Shown here one piece after another: positions 18,719 through 27,056 of a stretch of DNA of 64,000 bases. Positions within the stretch are counted from its first letter, which is position 1; the number at the start of each line of letters is the position of its first letter. The position numbers and the translations under genes are program-made. Below the pieces are notes generated by a model that was not told the DNA's origin, did no database searches, and was given only the letters and a program-made list of their open reading frames with translations. Origin of the DNA: an uncultured Acetatifactor sp. (GTDB lineage Bacteria; Bacillota; Clostridia; Lachnospirales; Lachnospiraceae); the NCBI GenBank assembly GCA_910584865.1, contig CAJUCE010000001.1, forward strand, positions 222,188-286,187, read 5' to 3'.

Positions 18719-19471
18719 ATGAAAATGAGAAAGAAACATATACCCATTCTGCTGCTGTGCGCGTCTGTAGGATTGCTGTTGTTGAGCACGGTGGGCAGCG
18801 CCAGGGCGGCTTTGACGTATTACAGTGAAAATTATGCCATGGAGGTCACGGTTTCCAGTATTGGGGTTACCCTGGAGGAAAACGGGGAGCCGGTGAGCTA
18901 TCGGAATTACATTGAGGATGACTGGAGCGATTCCGGTTCGGGGCAGCTGCTGCAGCATATGTTGGAGGAGACGGAAGGGAAGCTGGTGCCGGGCAGGCAT
19001 TACAGGGAAGCCTTGAGCGTGACCAACAGCGGCGCCATAGACAGTTATGTGCGGGTGGTGCTGTTCCGGAGCTGGAGGGATGCGGATCGGAGGAAGGATA
19101 CGGAATTGTCCCCGGAGCTGATCGGGATTCATCTCACACAGGACAGCGGCTGGATTCTGGATGAAGAGGCATCTACGCCGGAGCGGCTGGTTCTGTATTA
19201 TACGAAAGTGCTTCCGGTGGGAGGCAGTACGCCGGCCCTGTGCGACAGCCTCTCGGTGAGTCCGGAAATCTTCTCGGCGGTGACAGAGACGGTAACGGAG
19301 ACCGGGGAAGGGAAGCGGATCGCAATGGCTTATCAATATGACGGGTATTGGATGAGCCTGGAAGCGGAGGCGGACGCCGTCCAGACCCATAATGCGGCGG
19401 AGGCAATCAAGAGCGCATGGGGCGTGGATGTAGATGTGTCGGAGGACGGGAGTTTAAGTCTGGCGCGATGA
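18719..19471 (+). CDS. Exported protein of the SipW-associated family
   Basis: 250 residues; GGAGGTG precedes the ATG. A hydrophobic signal is followed by SARAALTYYSENY, reminiscent of other SipW-locus cargo. The mature domain is beta-rich with SVTNSGAIDSYVRVVLFRSW, parallel to the NTG..YVRV strand of the preceding gene, so the two are probably distant paralogues. No LPXTG signal or second membrane helix is seen. The gene is 24 bases after the TasA-like gene and upstream of sipW. Function beyond being a candidate matrix or fibre subunit is not known to me. Confidence 0.75.
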   Translation: MKMRKKHIPILLLCASVGLLLLSTVGSARAALTYYSENYAMEVTVSSIGVTLEENGEPVSYRNYIEDDWSDSGSGQLLQHMLEETEGKLVPGRHYREALSVTNSGAIDSYVRVVLFRSWRDADRRKDTELSPELIGIHLTQDSGWILDEEASTPERLVLYYTKVLPVGGSTPALCDSLSVSPEIFSAVTETVTETGEGKRIAMAYQYDGYWMSLEAEADAVQTHNAAEAIKSAWGVDVDVSEDGSLSLAR

Positions 19472-19527
19472 GCGGCCGGAAAGAGTTACTGCTTGGGTCG
19501 GTTGGTGGGGAGCAGGGAGTCTGGAAG

Positions 19528-19740
19528 AGCGATGCTTAAGCCTGGTGCAAAGAGAGTTTTTAAGGACTGGTGCTAAAGCCTTGCGGAAAGAGAGTCTGTA
19601 AGGGCTGATGCTAGAGCCTTGCGCAAAGAGAGTCTGTAAGGGCTGGTGCTAAAGCCTTGCGCAAAGAGAGTCTGTAAGGGCTGATGCTAGAGCCTTGCGC
19701 AAAGAGAGTCTGTAAGGGCTGATGCTAGAGCTTGGTGCAT
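19528..19740 (+). repeat. 38-bp tandem direct repeat, about 5.5 copies
   Basis: Copies start at 19528, 19566, 19604, 19642, 19680 and 19718 with exact 38-base spacing. The unit is roughly GCTGATGCTAGAGCCTTGCG followed by CAAAGAGAGTCTGTAAGG; inner copies are nearly identical and outer ones degenerate. There are no spacers, so it is not a CRISPR array. It occupies most of the 360-base gap between the exported protein and sipW; nothing else is seen in that gap. It may act as a transcribed structured leader or be a slippage-prone minisatellite. Confidence 0.9.
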
Positions 19741-19831
19741 AGAAAGGCTGAAGAGGCAGGGCAATTATGGCCGGCATGCGAGAAGCCCGGAGGATAGAAC
19801 GGAGCAGCAGGCAGGAAGGAGCGTAAGGCGT

Positions 19832-20362
19832 ATGGCGGGAGGAAAGACCGGGCGGAATCCGGCGGCATTTATTCTCAGGGCGCTGGGAACCCTTTTGCTG
19901 GCGGCGCTGGTGCTGATTTGCCTGCCTCTGACGGTGCCGAGGCTGTTCGGCTATCATATTTACACGGTAGTCAGCGGCAGTATGGAACCGGCCATACCGA
20001 CAGGGAGTCTGGTTTATATCCGGGAGGCAGCGCCGGAGGAGATGGCGGCGGGGGATGTGATCGCCTATTACGGGGCCCGGGATTCGGCGTCCATTATTAC
20101 GCACAGGGTAGTGGAAAACCGGGTGGTGATGGGGGAGTTTATCACCAGGGGGGACGCCAATCTCACAGAGGACATGAATCCTGTGCCTTATGGTAATTTC
20201 ATCGGAAAAGTAGTGCGTTCCGTCCCGACGGCAGGTAAGATCGCCGCTCTCTTCACCAGTGCCCAAGGTAAAATAATGGCGGGATGCGCGGTTTTTGCGG
20301 CAGTACTCTTGCAGCTGCTGGCTTCCGCGATAGAGGTGCTGGCAAAAAGGAGACGCGCATGA
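19832..20362 (+). CDS. sipW: SipW-type signal peptidase I (ER/archaeal-like)
   Basis: 176 residues. An N-terminal membrane helix is followed by the catalytic Ser50 in YTVVSGSMEP. His91 (IITHRVVEN) replaces the Lys of bacterial signal peptidases, and Asp108 lies in ITRGDAN. A C-terminal membrane helix follows with a basic tail. A Ser-His pair and two helices mark the SipW/eukaryotic-type subfamily that cleaves TasA-like precursors. It sits among likely substrates (genes at 18134 and 18719). A GGAAGGAG site lies upstream of the ATG. The role in maturing this locus's cargo is a strong inference. Confidence 0.93.
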   Translation: MAGGKTGRNPAAFILRALGTLLLAALVLICLPLTVPRLFGYHIYTVVSGSMEPAIPTGSLVYIREAAPEEMAAGDVIAYYGARDSASIITHRVVENRVVMGEFITRGDANLTEDMNPVPYGNFIGKVVRSVPTAGKIAALFTSAQGKIMAGCAVFAAVLLQLLASAIEVLAKRRRA

Positions 20363-20551
20363 GGGCAGGAACCAGCTGTGTCAGAGCCGCTTGCGGAATA
20401 AATGTCCATGGAAGGGAAATTTTTCATAGACGGGAGAAAACCTGTAGAAGGGAAAGGCTTCGTAGATGGAAATCGGAATAAAGGCAGGTCCAAAAGAAAA
20501 GAAAGCGGAACAAATTTCCCGTAGACGGGAGAACTGGAATGGAGGGAGAAA

Positions 20552-22447
20552 ATGAAGAGGTTTGGTATATGCCTGACGGCGCTGCTGCTTTTGGGCAGTA
20601 AGATGCCTGTTCAGGCGGAAGAATATACAGGCGGAGACTGGAAGGTAGCATTTACCGGAGAGGGAATGGAGAGTAATTTCAGTTCTGCGGATATTTCGGA
20701 TGCGGTCTATGCGCTTCAGCCGGGAGACAGTGTTACCATCCGCCTTGAGCTGGAGAACAAAAGCTCTCAGGCGACGGATTGGTACATGACGAACCAGGTT
20801 CTCTCCAGTCTGGAGGACAGCTCGGATACGGCCAGAGGCGGGGCCTACGCTTATGAGCTGAGTTATACGGATGCGGAAGGGGGCTCAAATACTCTTTACA
20901 GCAGCGAAAGCGTAGGCGGAGAGAAGGAGACGCCCTCCGGGCTGGGTCTGCATGAGGCCACGGATGGTCTGGATGAATATTTCCGCCTGGACACACTGAA
21001 TCCAGGGGAGGAGGGGGCGGTAATGCTCACGGTATCTCTGGACGGGGAGACCCAGGGAAATGCTTATCAGAATACGCTGGCGGACCTGCGGATGAATTTT
21101 GCGGTGGAATCCCTGAATCTGACCGGGGACGGAGGCTCCGGCGGTTCCGGTACGGAAGACGGCGGGCAGGGGGCTCCGGGAAACGGGAACTTGTCCTATT
21201 CCACGGGTAATGTGCGGACAGGAGATCGGAGCAATCTGATCCTGTGGTCCGGAATAGCCTTTGTCAGCGGTATTCTGCTGTTATTCCTGGCGATTCTGGG
21301 ATTTAAGAAGAATAAAAAGGAAAAAGGTCTGCCTGCGGCGGTTCTGTTTTTCCTGGCATTTTTGCTGTTGGGAACGGAGAGCAAAGCAGCTTCAGGATAC
21401 GGATACAAGATTACCTTTTACCCTGGCAACCATGGTTTCTTTGCAACCGCCGGGCAGGTGACGGTGGATAACCATCAGTCAGGATCTGACTACAGGATCG
21501 AGAATGACGGCAGCCGGATCGTTGTCAGCGGACTTCAGACAGGGGATGTTGTCAGCTTCGACGGAGCCATGGAAGGGGCGGTAGACCTTGGAGAGAACAG
21601 CAGGTATTATGTAAAGGGGATTCGTCAAAGCGGCAGGGATAACAGTACGGTGGATACTTCCGCATTCCGTGTGGAGGGCGACAGGGATTATGTGGTTGCC
21701 TACGGGATTCGGGGGGATATGACTTCCTATACGGTAAATTATCAGGATGCATCCGGGAATACGCTGGCGCCCAGCCGTACGTACTACGGGAATGTAGGCG
21801 ACAAGCCGGTGATTGCCTTTCTGTATATTGAGGGGTATCAGCCCCAGGCTTATAATCTGACCAAAACTCTTTCCGCGAATGCGGCGGAGAATGTATTTAC
21901 TTTTGTCTATACGGCACTGCCCGCCCAGGCGGATCAGGAAACTCCGGGAACGGATGACGGAGGCCAGACAGGAACGGGAACGGAAGGCGGAGGAGGCCAG
22001 GCGGGAACCGGAACGGGAGGCGGAGGCCAGACGGGAGCCGGGACAGGCAACGCAACGCAGACTCCCGGCGGAGCGGAGCAGCCCCCTGCAGGGAATCAGC
22101 CCGGAGACAACCTTGATCAGGATGGGGGAAATCCGGGAGACACAGGCCAGGGAGAAGGGCAGGAACCCGGCGGCGGAGAGCAGGAGGAACCGGACTTAAA
22201 CGGCGAAGATGTAGATCTTTCGGAGGATAATCAGGCGGAAGCCGGTCCCCAGGATACCATAGACCTGGACGAGGGTGAGGTGCCTTTGGCAGGCTCAGGT
22301 CCGGAGGAGGAGAGCGGCGGAATATTCCGGCAATATGCGGCAGTGTGGGCGGTTCTGGCATTGGCGGTTCTTGCGGCTGCAGTGGCAGGCATATGGTACG
22401 GCAGACGCCGCATGAAGAAGGTGAAAACGGACAGAGACGGAGAATAG
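20552..22447 (+). CDS. Surface protein, apparent in-frame fusion of a TGD-anchored protein and a MucBP-like protein
   Basis: 631 residues with three hydrophobic segments after or including the signal peptide. Residues 1-25 are a signal peptide. Residues 26-215 are an extracellular domain. NVRTGDRSN, a helix and KKNKKEK (about 220-258) look like a complete cell-wall sorting signal. This runs directly into a second signal-like helix (GLPAAVLFFLAFLLLGTESKAAS) and a second extracellular part with a MucBP-like domain (VNYQDASGNTLAPS). A Gly/Gln/Thr-rich linker and a final helix with RRRMKK follow. The topology works as one protein with two outside domains joined by a membrane hairpin, but the pattern suggests two genes that lost the stop between them. 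The start follows a hairpin and GGAGGGAG. Confidence 0.8.
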   Translation: MKRFGICLTALLLLGSKMPVQAEEYTGGDWKVAFTGEGMESNFSSADISDAVYALQPGDSVTIRLELENKSSQATDWYMTNQVLSSLEDSSDTARGGAYAYELSYTDAEGGSNTLYSSESVGGEKETPSGLGLHEATDGLDEYFRLDTLNPGEEGAVMLTVSLDGETQGNAYQNTLADLRMNFAVESLNLTGDGGSGGSGTEDGGQGAPGNGNLSYSTGNVRTGDRSNLILWSGIAFVSGILLLFLAILGFKKNKKEKGLPAAVLFFLAFLLLGTESKAASGYGYKITFYPGNHGFFATAGQVTVDNHQSGSDYRIENDGSRIVVSGLQTGDVVSFDGAMEGAVDLGENSRYYVKGIRQSGRDNSTVDTSAFRVEGDRDYVVAYGIRGDMTSYTVNYQDASGNTLAPSRTYYGNVGDKPVIAFLYIEGYQPQAYNLTKTLSANAAENVFTFVYTALPAQADQETPGTDDGGQTGTGTEGGGGQAGTGTGGGGQTGAGTGNATQTPGGAEQPPAGNQPGDNLDQDGGNPGDTGQGEGQEPGGGEQEEPDLNGEDVDLSEDNQAEAGPQDTIDLDEGEVPLAGSGPEEESGGIFRQYAAVWAVLALAVLAAAVAGIWYGRRRMKKVKTDRDGE

Positions 22448-22478
22448 AGAATTCTTTTCGGGGGAGGGATATTGCAGG

Positions 22479-22516
22479 GGAGACATGCGCGGGGGCGCGT
22501 TGTCTCCTCTTCTTTT
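22479..22516 (+). terminator. Intrinsic terminator closing the pilus/SipW transcription unit
   Basis: GGAGACA (22479-22485) pairs with TGTCTCC (22501-22507), extended by CGCG/CGCG past one mismatch, and is followed by TCTTCTTTT. It lies 31 bases after the stop of the fused surface protein. Confidence 0.8.
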
Positions 22517-22605
22517 ACAGGATAAAATTTGCTGAAGTGAAAAGTTTAGTTCTACTTTTTCTTTGACAAAATTTTTCAAATTTTTCCAATCTATAAAATT
22601 CAGAC

Positions 22606-22634
22606 TTGAAAAAAATTTACTGTCATGATATAGT
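22606..22634 (+). promoter_or_regulatory. Sigma-A-like promoter for the sortase B / BTAD unit
   Basis: TTGAAA (22606-22611), a 17-base spacer and TATAGT (22629-22634), in an AT-rich stretch after the terminator. It would drive transcription through the Rpn remnant into the class B sortase. The remainder of 22448-22746 holds no gene. Confidence 0.55.
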
Positions 22635-22746
22635 CAGAGAAAGCAGATTATTTTCATAAATATAGTCTTTCTATCAGACTTCAATTAAACGGTGTATGGC
22701 CGTATCATGTTGAAATTCCTGCTTTAAAACTCAAAACACACCATTA

Positions 22747-23067
22747 ATGGCAAAAGCAGGAGAAGAGACGCGCGGAATGATAGCCGGCGGCATCAGGCAG
22801 TATAGCGGCGGTTCGGAAACGGGACAGCACCATCAGAAGACGAGGATGGAGATTCCGGCGCCGCATTTCGTAACATTTTATAACGGAACGGCAAAGCGGC
22901 CGGAGCGGCAGATTTATAAGCTTTCGGATGCATTCAGCAGTGAGGAAGAAGAGCCGGAATTGGAGTTGAAGGTGACGGTCATCAATATCAATCCGGGCTG
23001 CAACAGCGAGTTGCTGAAAAAGTGCGAGAGCCTGAGCGGGTATATGGCGTTTGTGGCCTCAGTATAG
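22747..23067 (+). pseudogene. Rpn/PD-(D/E)XK-type transposase-like nuclease remnant
   Basis: The stretch from about 22846 reads EIPAPHFVTFYNGT, then KLSDAF, LELKVTVININPGC and LSGYMAFV. This series is typical of the middle of Rpn/YhgA-like (PDDEXK_2) proteins. The N-terminal catalytic part is missing, and the frame stops just after the YMAFV block where family members continue for 50 or more residues. The 27 residues before the match do not resemble the family. It is read as a broken fragment sitting in the promoter-proximal leader of the sortase B gene. Confidence 0.7.
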
Positions 23068-23182
23068 AAGAAGTGGAGAAAGTCAGAAAACAGTTCGGAA
23101 TTTAGAACAGGGGATTGTCAATCCAAAGGATTCCGACTATAATAATCTTGATTTAAAAGATTTTATCTGAACGGGGGTTTCT

Positions 23183-24016
23183 ATGGGAAAGTGGATCAGA
23201 CGTGTGATAATGCTGGTGCTTCTGGCAGTTTTTCTATATTCGGCGGGGACTGTGGCAGTGATTCTGTATCAGTATCATGTCACGGATGAATTATATGCGG
23301 ATATTGCGTCCCAGTATACGGGACAGGGCGGGGGCAGCAGTGCGCAGGATACTGAAAAGGACGAACAGGAACCGGCAGGGGCGGGTGCGGACAACAGCAG
23401 TGATACCAGGCGGGAGGTTGCGCCGATCACGGTGGATTTTGAGGGGCTGCGGGCTGCAAACGAGGATGTGACCGGGTGGATCTACTGTGAGGATACCCCC
23501 ATCAATTATCCGGTGGTTCATGGGGAAGACAATGATTATTATCTCAGGCATAGCTACGACGGGGCGGACAGCGCTTCCGGCTCGATCTTTGTGGAGGCGG
23601 AGAACAGAACGGATTTTCAGGATGCCAATACCATTATCTACGGGCATCATATGAAGAACGGTTCCATGTTCGCTTCCCTGGATCAGTGGGCGGATCAGGA
23701 ATACTATGAGTCCCATTCGGTGATGTGGCTGCTGACTCCGAAGCAGGACTATAAGATTATCCTGTTCAGCGGATATACTACGGCGGCAGGTTCCGACAGT
23801 TATATGATTTTCAGCGATGCCTGTGAGGAGCTGGATGCGTATTTGGCAAAGTGTCAGGCAATGTCCGATTTCAGGGCAGATGTGGAGCCGGACGGTGAGG
23901 CGCGGTATGTGCTGCTGTCTACCTGTGCCTATGTTTTTGACAATGCCCGGTATGTGCTGCATGGCATGTTGGTGCCGGTGGACAGCGCGGGAGGGGAGCC
24001 GTTTTCGCAGCAGTAG
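23183..24016 (+). CDS. srtB: Class B sortase
   Basis: 277 residues with a single N-terminal membrane helix, a low-complexity linker (residues 45-78) and a class B core. Features seen: VTGWIYCEDTPINYPVV, catalytic His155 or His156 (IYGHHMKNGSMF), Cys248 (LLSTCAY) and Arg256 (DNARYVLHG). There is no C-terminal helix, which separates it from the class C pair. Class B sortases anchor single proteins or act at pilus bases; a candidate substrate here is the NVRTGD signal of the protein at 20552. The start is preceded by GAACGGGGG. Confidence 0.93.
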   Translation: MGKWIRRVIMLVLLAVFLYSAGTVAVILYQYHVTDELYADIASQYTGQGGGSSAQDTEKDEQEPAGAGADNSSDTRREVAPITVDFEGLRAANEDVTGWIYCEDTPINYPVVHGEDNDYYLRHSYDGADSASGSIFVEAENRTDFQDANTIIYGHHMKNGSMFASLDQWADQEYYESHSVMWLLTPKQDYKIILFSGYTTAAGSDSYMIFSDACEELDAYLAKCQAMSDFRADVEPDGEARYVLLSTCAYVFDNARYVLHGMLVPVDSAGGEPFSQQ

Positions 24017-24224
24017 AGATACAAATCAAAGGAGGCTTTCCGAGGCAGTCGGCTTTGTCGGCCGGAAACGCTTTAAAGAAGAGAAAGTGCAAAATCGGAG
24101 GTTCTGCTGGAAGATGGAGTAGAAAAAGGGGGAATTGTGGGAAAATGTCTCCGGAAAGTTATGCGGAAAGCGTAACATAGATTCCGAGAGTATATCGATA
24201 GGAAAAGCGGGAGGAGGTGCGGCA

Positions 24225-25463
24225 ATGACGGGAAAGCCGGGGGAAAATGTGCTGCAGGTTCAGACATTCGGCAGTTTTTCCCTGCTCTGGGAGGGGAAAT
24301 CCCTCACAGCAAATATGAAATCCAGAGAATCGCAGTTTATATACCTGATGCAGCTGGTACTGCATAACAGGGAGAACGGGGTAAGCCGGGAGAGGCTGGA
24401 GGAGGTTCTGTTCGAAGACCGGGATGTGGGGGATGTCCGCCACGCGCTGCGAAGTATTATTTATAATGCGAAGAAGAAGTTGAGGACGGTGGGGCTGCCG
24501 GAGGTGAATTATATAGAACAGAGGGACGGATGCTACTATTGGACCGACAAAATCCCTGTAGTGGAGGATGCAGAGGAATTCGAGCGTCTGTACAAAGAGG
24601 CGGAGGCCGAGACTGATTTGGAGAAGAAAACGCAGCTCTATGTGGAAGCCTGCTATTGTTATACCGGAGAGTTTCTTCCTGTGCATGCGGCGATTCTGTG
24701 GGTGGCACAGGAGGCGAAGCGGTACAGAGGGCTGTTTTGCATCTGTATGGAGAAGGCTGTGGGGCTGTTGAAGGAGAGCGGAAACTTTCTCCAGATGGAG
24801 GAACTGGGAACTTATGCGGCGAAGATCACTCCTCTTTCTGATTGGGAAGTGGTCTCCATGGAGGCATTGGTGGCGCTGGGGAGGTATGAGGATGCCAGAA
24901 AGCTATATGACAATACGGCAGATCTGTATCTGAGAGAACAGGGGCTGAGGCCTTCCGAACAGATGATGGAGCTGTTCCATAAGCTGGGAGAGCGGATGGA
25001 ACATAGACACGGCGCTCTGGATGATATACAGGCGAAGCTGATGGAGGATGAGGACGGCAGCCCGGGCGGCTATCTGTGTTCCTACCCTGTATTTCAGGGT
25101 ATTTACCGTATGGTGGGGCGTATGATGGAGCGGGGAGGTCAGGCTGTCTATCTGATGCTGTGTACGATTATAGATGGCAAGGGCAATCCGCTGGAAGAGG
25201 GGCCTATGCTGGAGGAACTTACAGGAAGGCTGGAGGATGCAATATTGCATTCTGTCAGGCGCAGCGATACAGTGAGCCGGTACGGCAAAGGGGAATATCT
25301 GGTATTGCTGGTTAATACGACTCGTGAAGATTGCAGCATTATTCAGGAGAGGATCAATTATCGCTTTATTATTGGCAGACAGAGAACAGGAATTCAGTAT
25401 TACGTGAACAGTGTGGTGTGTGCGCCGAACAATATATTGGCTGTCTTGGGCAGGGAGATTTGA
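24225..25463 (+). CDS. BTAD-type transcriptional regulator with a degenerate GGDEF-like C-terminus
   Basis: 412 residues from ATG 24225, chosen over 24135 because GAGGAGG precedes it and the conserved fold starts at once (VQTFGSFSLLWEGK). The N-terminal 100 residues form an OmpR-like winged helix (FEDRDVGDVRHALRSII), followed by a bacterial transcriptional activation domain of TPR-like helices (about 110-260) ending EQGLRPSEQM. From about residue 285 a third domain resembles a GGDEF fold (SVRRSDTVSRYGKGEYLVLL), but the GGDEF signature is replaced by GKGEY, so diguanylate cyclase activity is unlikely. It lies between srtB and a small partner gene and is a candidate regulator of this surface island. 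Confidence 0.85.
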   Translation: MTGKPGENVLQVQTFGSFSLLWEGKSLTANMKSRESQFIYLMQLVLHNRENGVSRERLEEVLFEDRDVGDVRHALRSIIYNAKKKLRTVGLPEVNYIEQRDGCYYWTDKIPVVEDAEEFERLYKEAEAETDLEKKTQLYVEACYCYTGEFLPVHAAILWVAQEAKRYRGLFCICMEKAVGLLKESGNFLQMEELGTYAAKITPLSDWEVVSMEALVALGRYEDARKLYDNTADLYLREQGLRPSEQMMELFHKLGERMEHRHGALDDIQAKLMEDEDGSPGGYLCSYPVFQGIYRMVGRMMERGGQAVYLMLCTIIDGKGNPLEEGPMLEELTGRLEDAILHSVRRSDTVSRYGKGEYLVLLVNTTREDCSIIQERINYRFIIGRQRTGIQYYVNSVVCAPNNILAVLGREI

Positions 25464-25466
25464 TCT

Positions 25467-25970
25467 ATGGAAAAAACAGAATGTTATCTGGGAACGCCCA
25501 ACGGTGTGGTACTGTGTATTGACCGGATGGAGGACGAGAAGGCCCGGGGGAGATTTTATCATTCCTACAGCAGGGAAGCGACGGAAATCCAAAGTATGGA
25601 TGAGCTGCCGTTTCTGATGGAGGAATTGTATGATTTTCTGCGGTTTCCGCTTGCCACCACCGGCAGGCGCACCTTTGGGGAAGGACAGCGGCAGGGCGGC
25701 CTCCCGGGAGAAAGGACGAAGATTATGAGAGATGATGAATTGCTGAGCAAACATGGAGACCTGGGAACCTTCATTATTCGTGTACAGCACCGTCAGAACA
25801 GCAGCTGGCAGGGGCGTATTACCTGGATGGAGAAAAACAAGACGGTTTATTTCCGTTCGGTCTGGGAGATGATCAAGCTGGTAGCCGGCGCATTGGATAC
25901 AGTCAGTGATCAGGATGGAGCAACAGAGGAGCCGCATTGGCCGGAGGAAGAGGAGAGGCAAGGACTATGA
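25467..25970 (+). CDS. Conserved hypothetical protein paired with the BTAD regulator
   Basis: 167 residues, starting three bases after the BTAD stop. No function recognised. The N-terminus (YLGTPNGVVLCIDRMED, HSYSREATEI) and C-terminus (FIIRVQHRQNSSWQGRITW, then SVWEMIKLVAGAL) look like two short conserved blocks joined by a variable Gly/Arg-rich middle (residues 65-95). No signal peptide or membrane segment. The spacing implies translational coupling, so the product may bind or tune the regulator. Its stop overlaps the carbamate kinase start (ATGA). Confidence 0.7.
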   Translation: MEKTECYLGTPNGVVLCIDRMEDEKARGRFYHSYSREATEIQSMDELPFLMEELYDFLRFPLATTGRRTFGEGQRQGGLPGERTKIMRDDELLSKHGDLGTFIIRVQHRQNSSWQGRITWMEKNKTVYFRSVWEMIKLVAGALDTVSDQDGATEEPHWPEEEERQGL

Positions 25971-26902
25971 GTAAAAAGAGAGCCGTAGTATCCCTTGGAC
26001 ACGAGGCATTGGGGGATACCACAGGGGCACAGAGGGATGCCGTGAGAGTAACTGCAATTGCACTGGCGGATTTGGTGGAGGCGGATTATCAGCTGACGAT
26101 CACCCACAGCAACGGTCCACAGGTCAGTATGATTCATAAGGCGATGACACAGCTGCGCCGGGTTTATATCGATTATACGCCGGCTCCTATGTGTGTCTGT
26201 TCGGCCATGAGCCAGGGATATGTGGGGTATGATATCCAGAATGCCCTGCGTTCCGAGCTGTTTTCCCGGGGTATCTCCAAGCCGGTGAGCACGATTCTGA
26301 CACAGGTTACGGTGGACCCTTATGATGAGGCGTTTTATGAGCCTACGAAGGTGATTGGCCGTTATATGGCAAAAGAGGACGCAGAGACGGAGATTAAAAA
26401 GGGAAATTACGTCAGAGAATATCCGGGGAAGGGATACCGCAGAGTGATCGCAGCGCCCAAGCCTATCGACATCGTGGAGATCGAGGCCATCCGGACGCTG
26501 GCGGATGCGGATCAGGTGGTGATCGCCTGCGGCGGGGGAGGAATCCCGGTGATCGAACAGCAGCATGTGCTGAAGGGGGCTTCCGCTGTCATAGAGAAGG
26601 ATTCCATCGCCGGAAAGCTGGCGGCGGACCTGGGCTGCGACGAGCTGATTATTCTCACAGGTGTGGATTGTGTGTACAGGAATTACGGAACGGAGGAACA
26701 GAGTCCCATTTCCGTCATGACGCTGGAGGAGGCCGTGGAGGCTGTGGCAGGGGGAGAATTCGAGGCCGGAACCATGCTGCCGAAGATCGAGGCGGCGATT
26801 GCCTATCTGAGCAAAGTCAGGGCCGGGAAGGTGCTGATCACTTCCATGGCGAAGGTGAAAGAAGCAGTACGGGGCAGGGCCGGCACGGTGATTACCGTGT
26901 AG
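25967..26902 (+). CDS. arcC: Carbamate kinase
   Basis: 311 residues from ATG 25967, overlapping the preceding stop. It catalyses the reversible transfer between carbamoyl phosphate and ADP to give ATP. The amino acid kinase fold is clear: THSNGPQVSM near residue 45, CGGGGIPV near 190, a lid segment, TGVDCVYRNYG and the closing GTMLPKIEAAIAY. No arginine deiminase or ornithine carbamoyltransferase gene is in the window, so it may serve purine or allantoin catabolism or lie apart from its partners. Joint transcription with the BTAD pair is implied by the overlap, although a metabolic link is not obvious. Confidence 0.95.
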   Translation: MSKKRAVVSLGHEALGDTTGAQRDAVRVTAIALADLVEADYQLTITHSNGPQVSMIHKAMTQLRRVYIDYTPAPMCVCSAMSQGYVGYDIQNALRSELFSRGISKPVSTILTQVTVDPYDEAFYEPTKVIGRYMAKEDAETEIKKGNYVREYPGKGYRRVIAAPKPIDIVEIEAIRTLADADQVVIACGGGGIPVIEQQHVLKGASAVIEKDSIAGKLAADLGCDELIILTGVDCVYRNYGTEEQSPISVMTLEEAVEAVAGGEFEAGTMLPKIEAAIAYLSKVRAGKVLITSMAKVKEAVRGRAGTVITV

Positions 26903-27032
26903 GGCCAGGCGGTATTCTGACGGGAGTATGGCCGCGGCATGCCGGATGCAGTGGCAGGCCGATACCCCGCCAGACGGCTGGGGATCTGATAGTGAGAGCC
27001 TTGGGTGGGAAGCCCTGGAGGCTGTGAGCTTT

Positions 27033-27053
27033 GTCGGGACATGTCTTCCCGAC
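27033..27053. terminator. Hairpin between convergent arcC and lspA
   Basis: GTCGGG (27033-27038) pairs with CCCGAC (27048-27053) around a nine-base loop between two convergent genes. No good T-run follows on either strand, so terminator function is only probable. No gene is seen in 26903-27056. Confidence 0.4.
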
Positions 27054-27056
27054 GGG

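Noticed and set aside
19528..19740. Possible CRISPR array
   Set aside because: The 38-base units follow head to tail without spacers and no cas genes are near.
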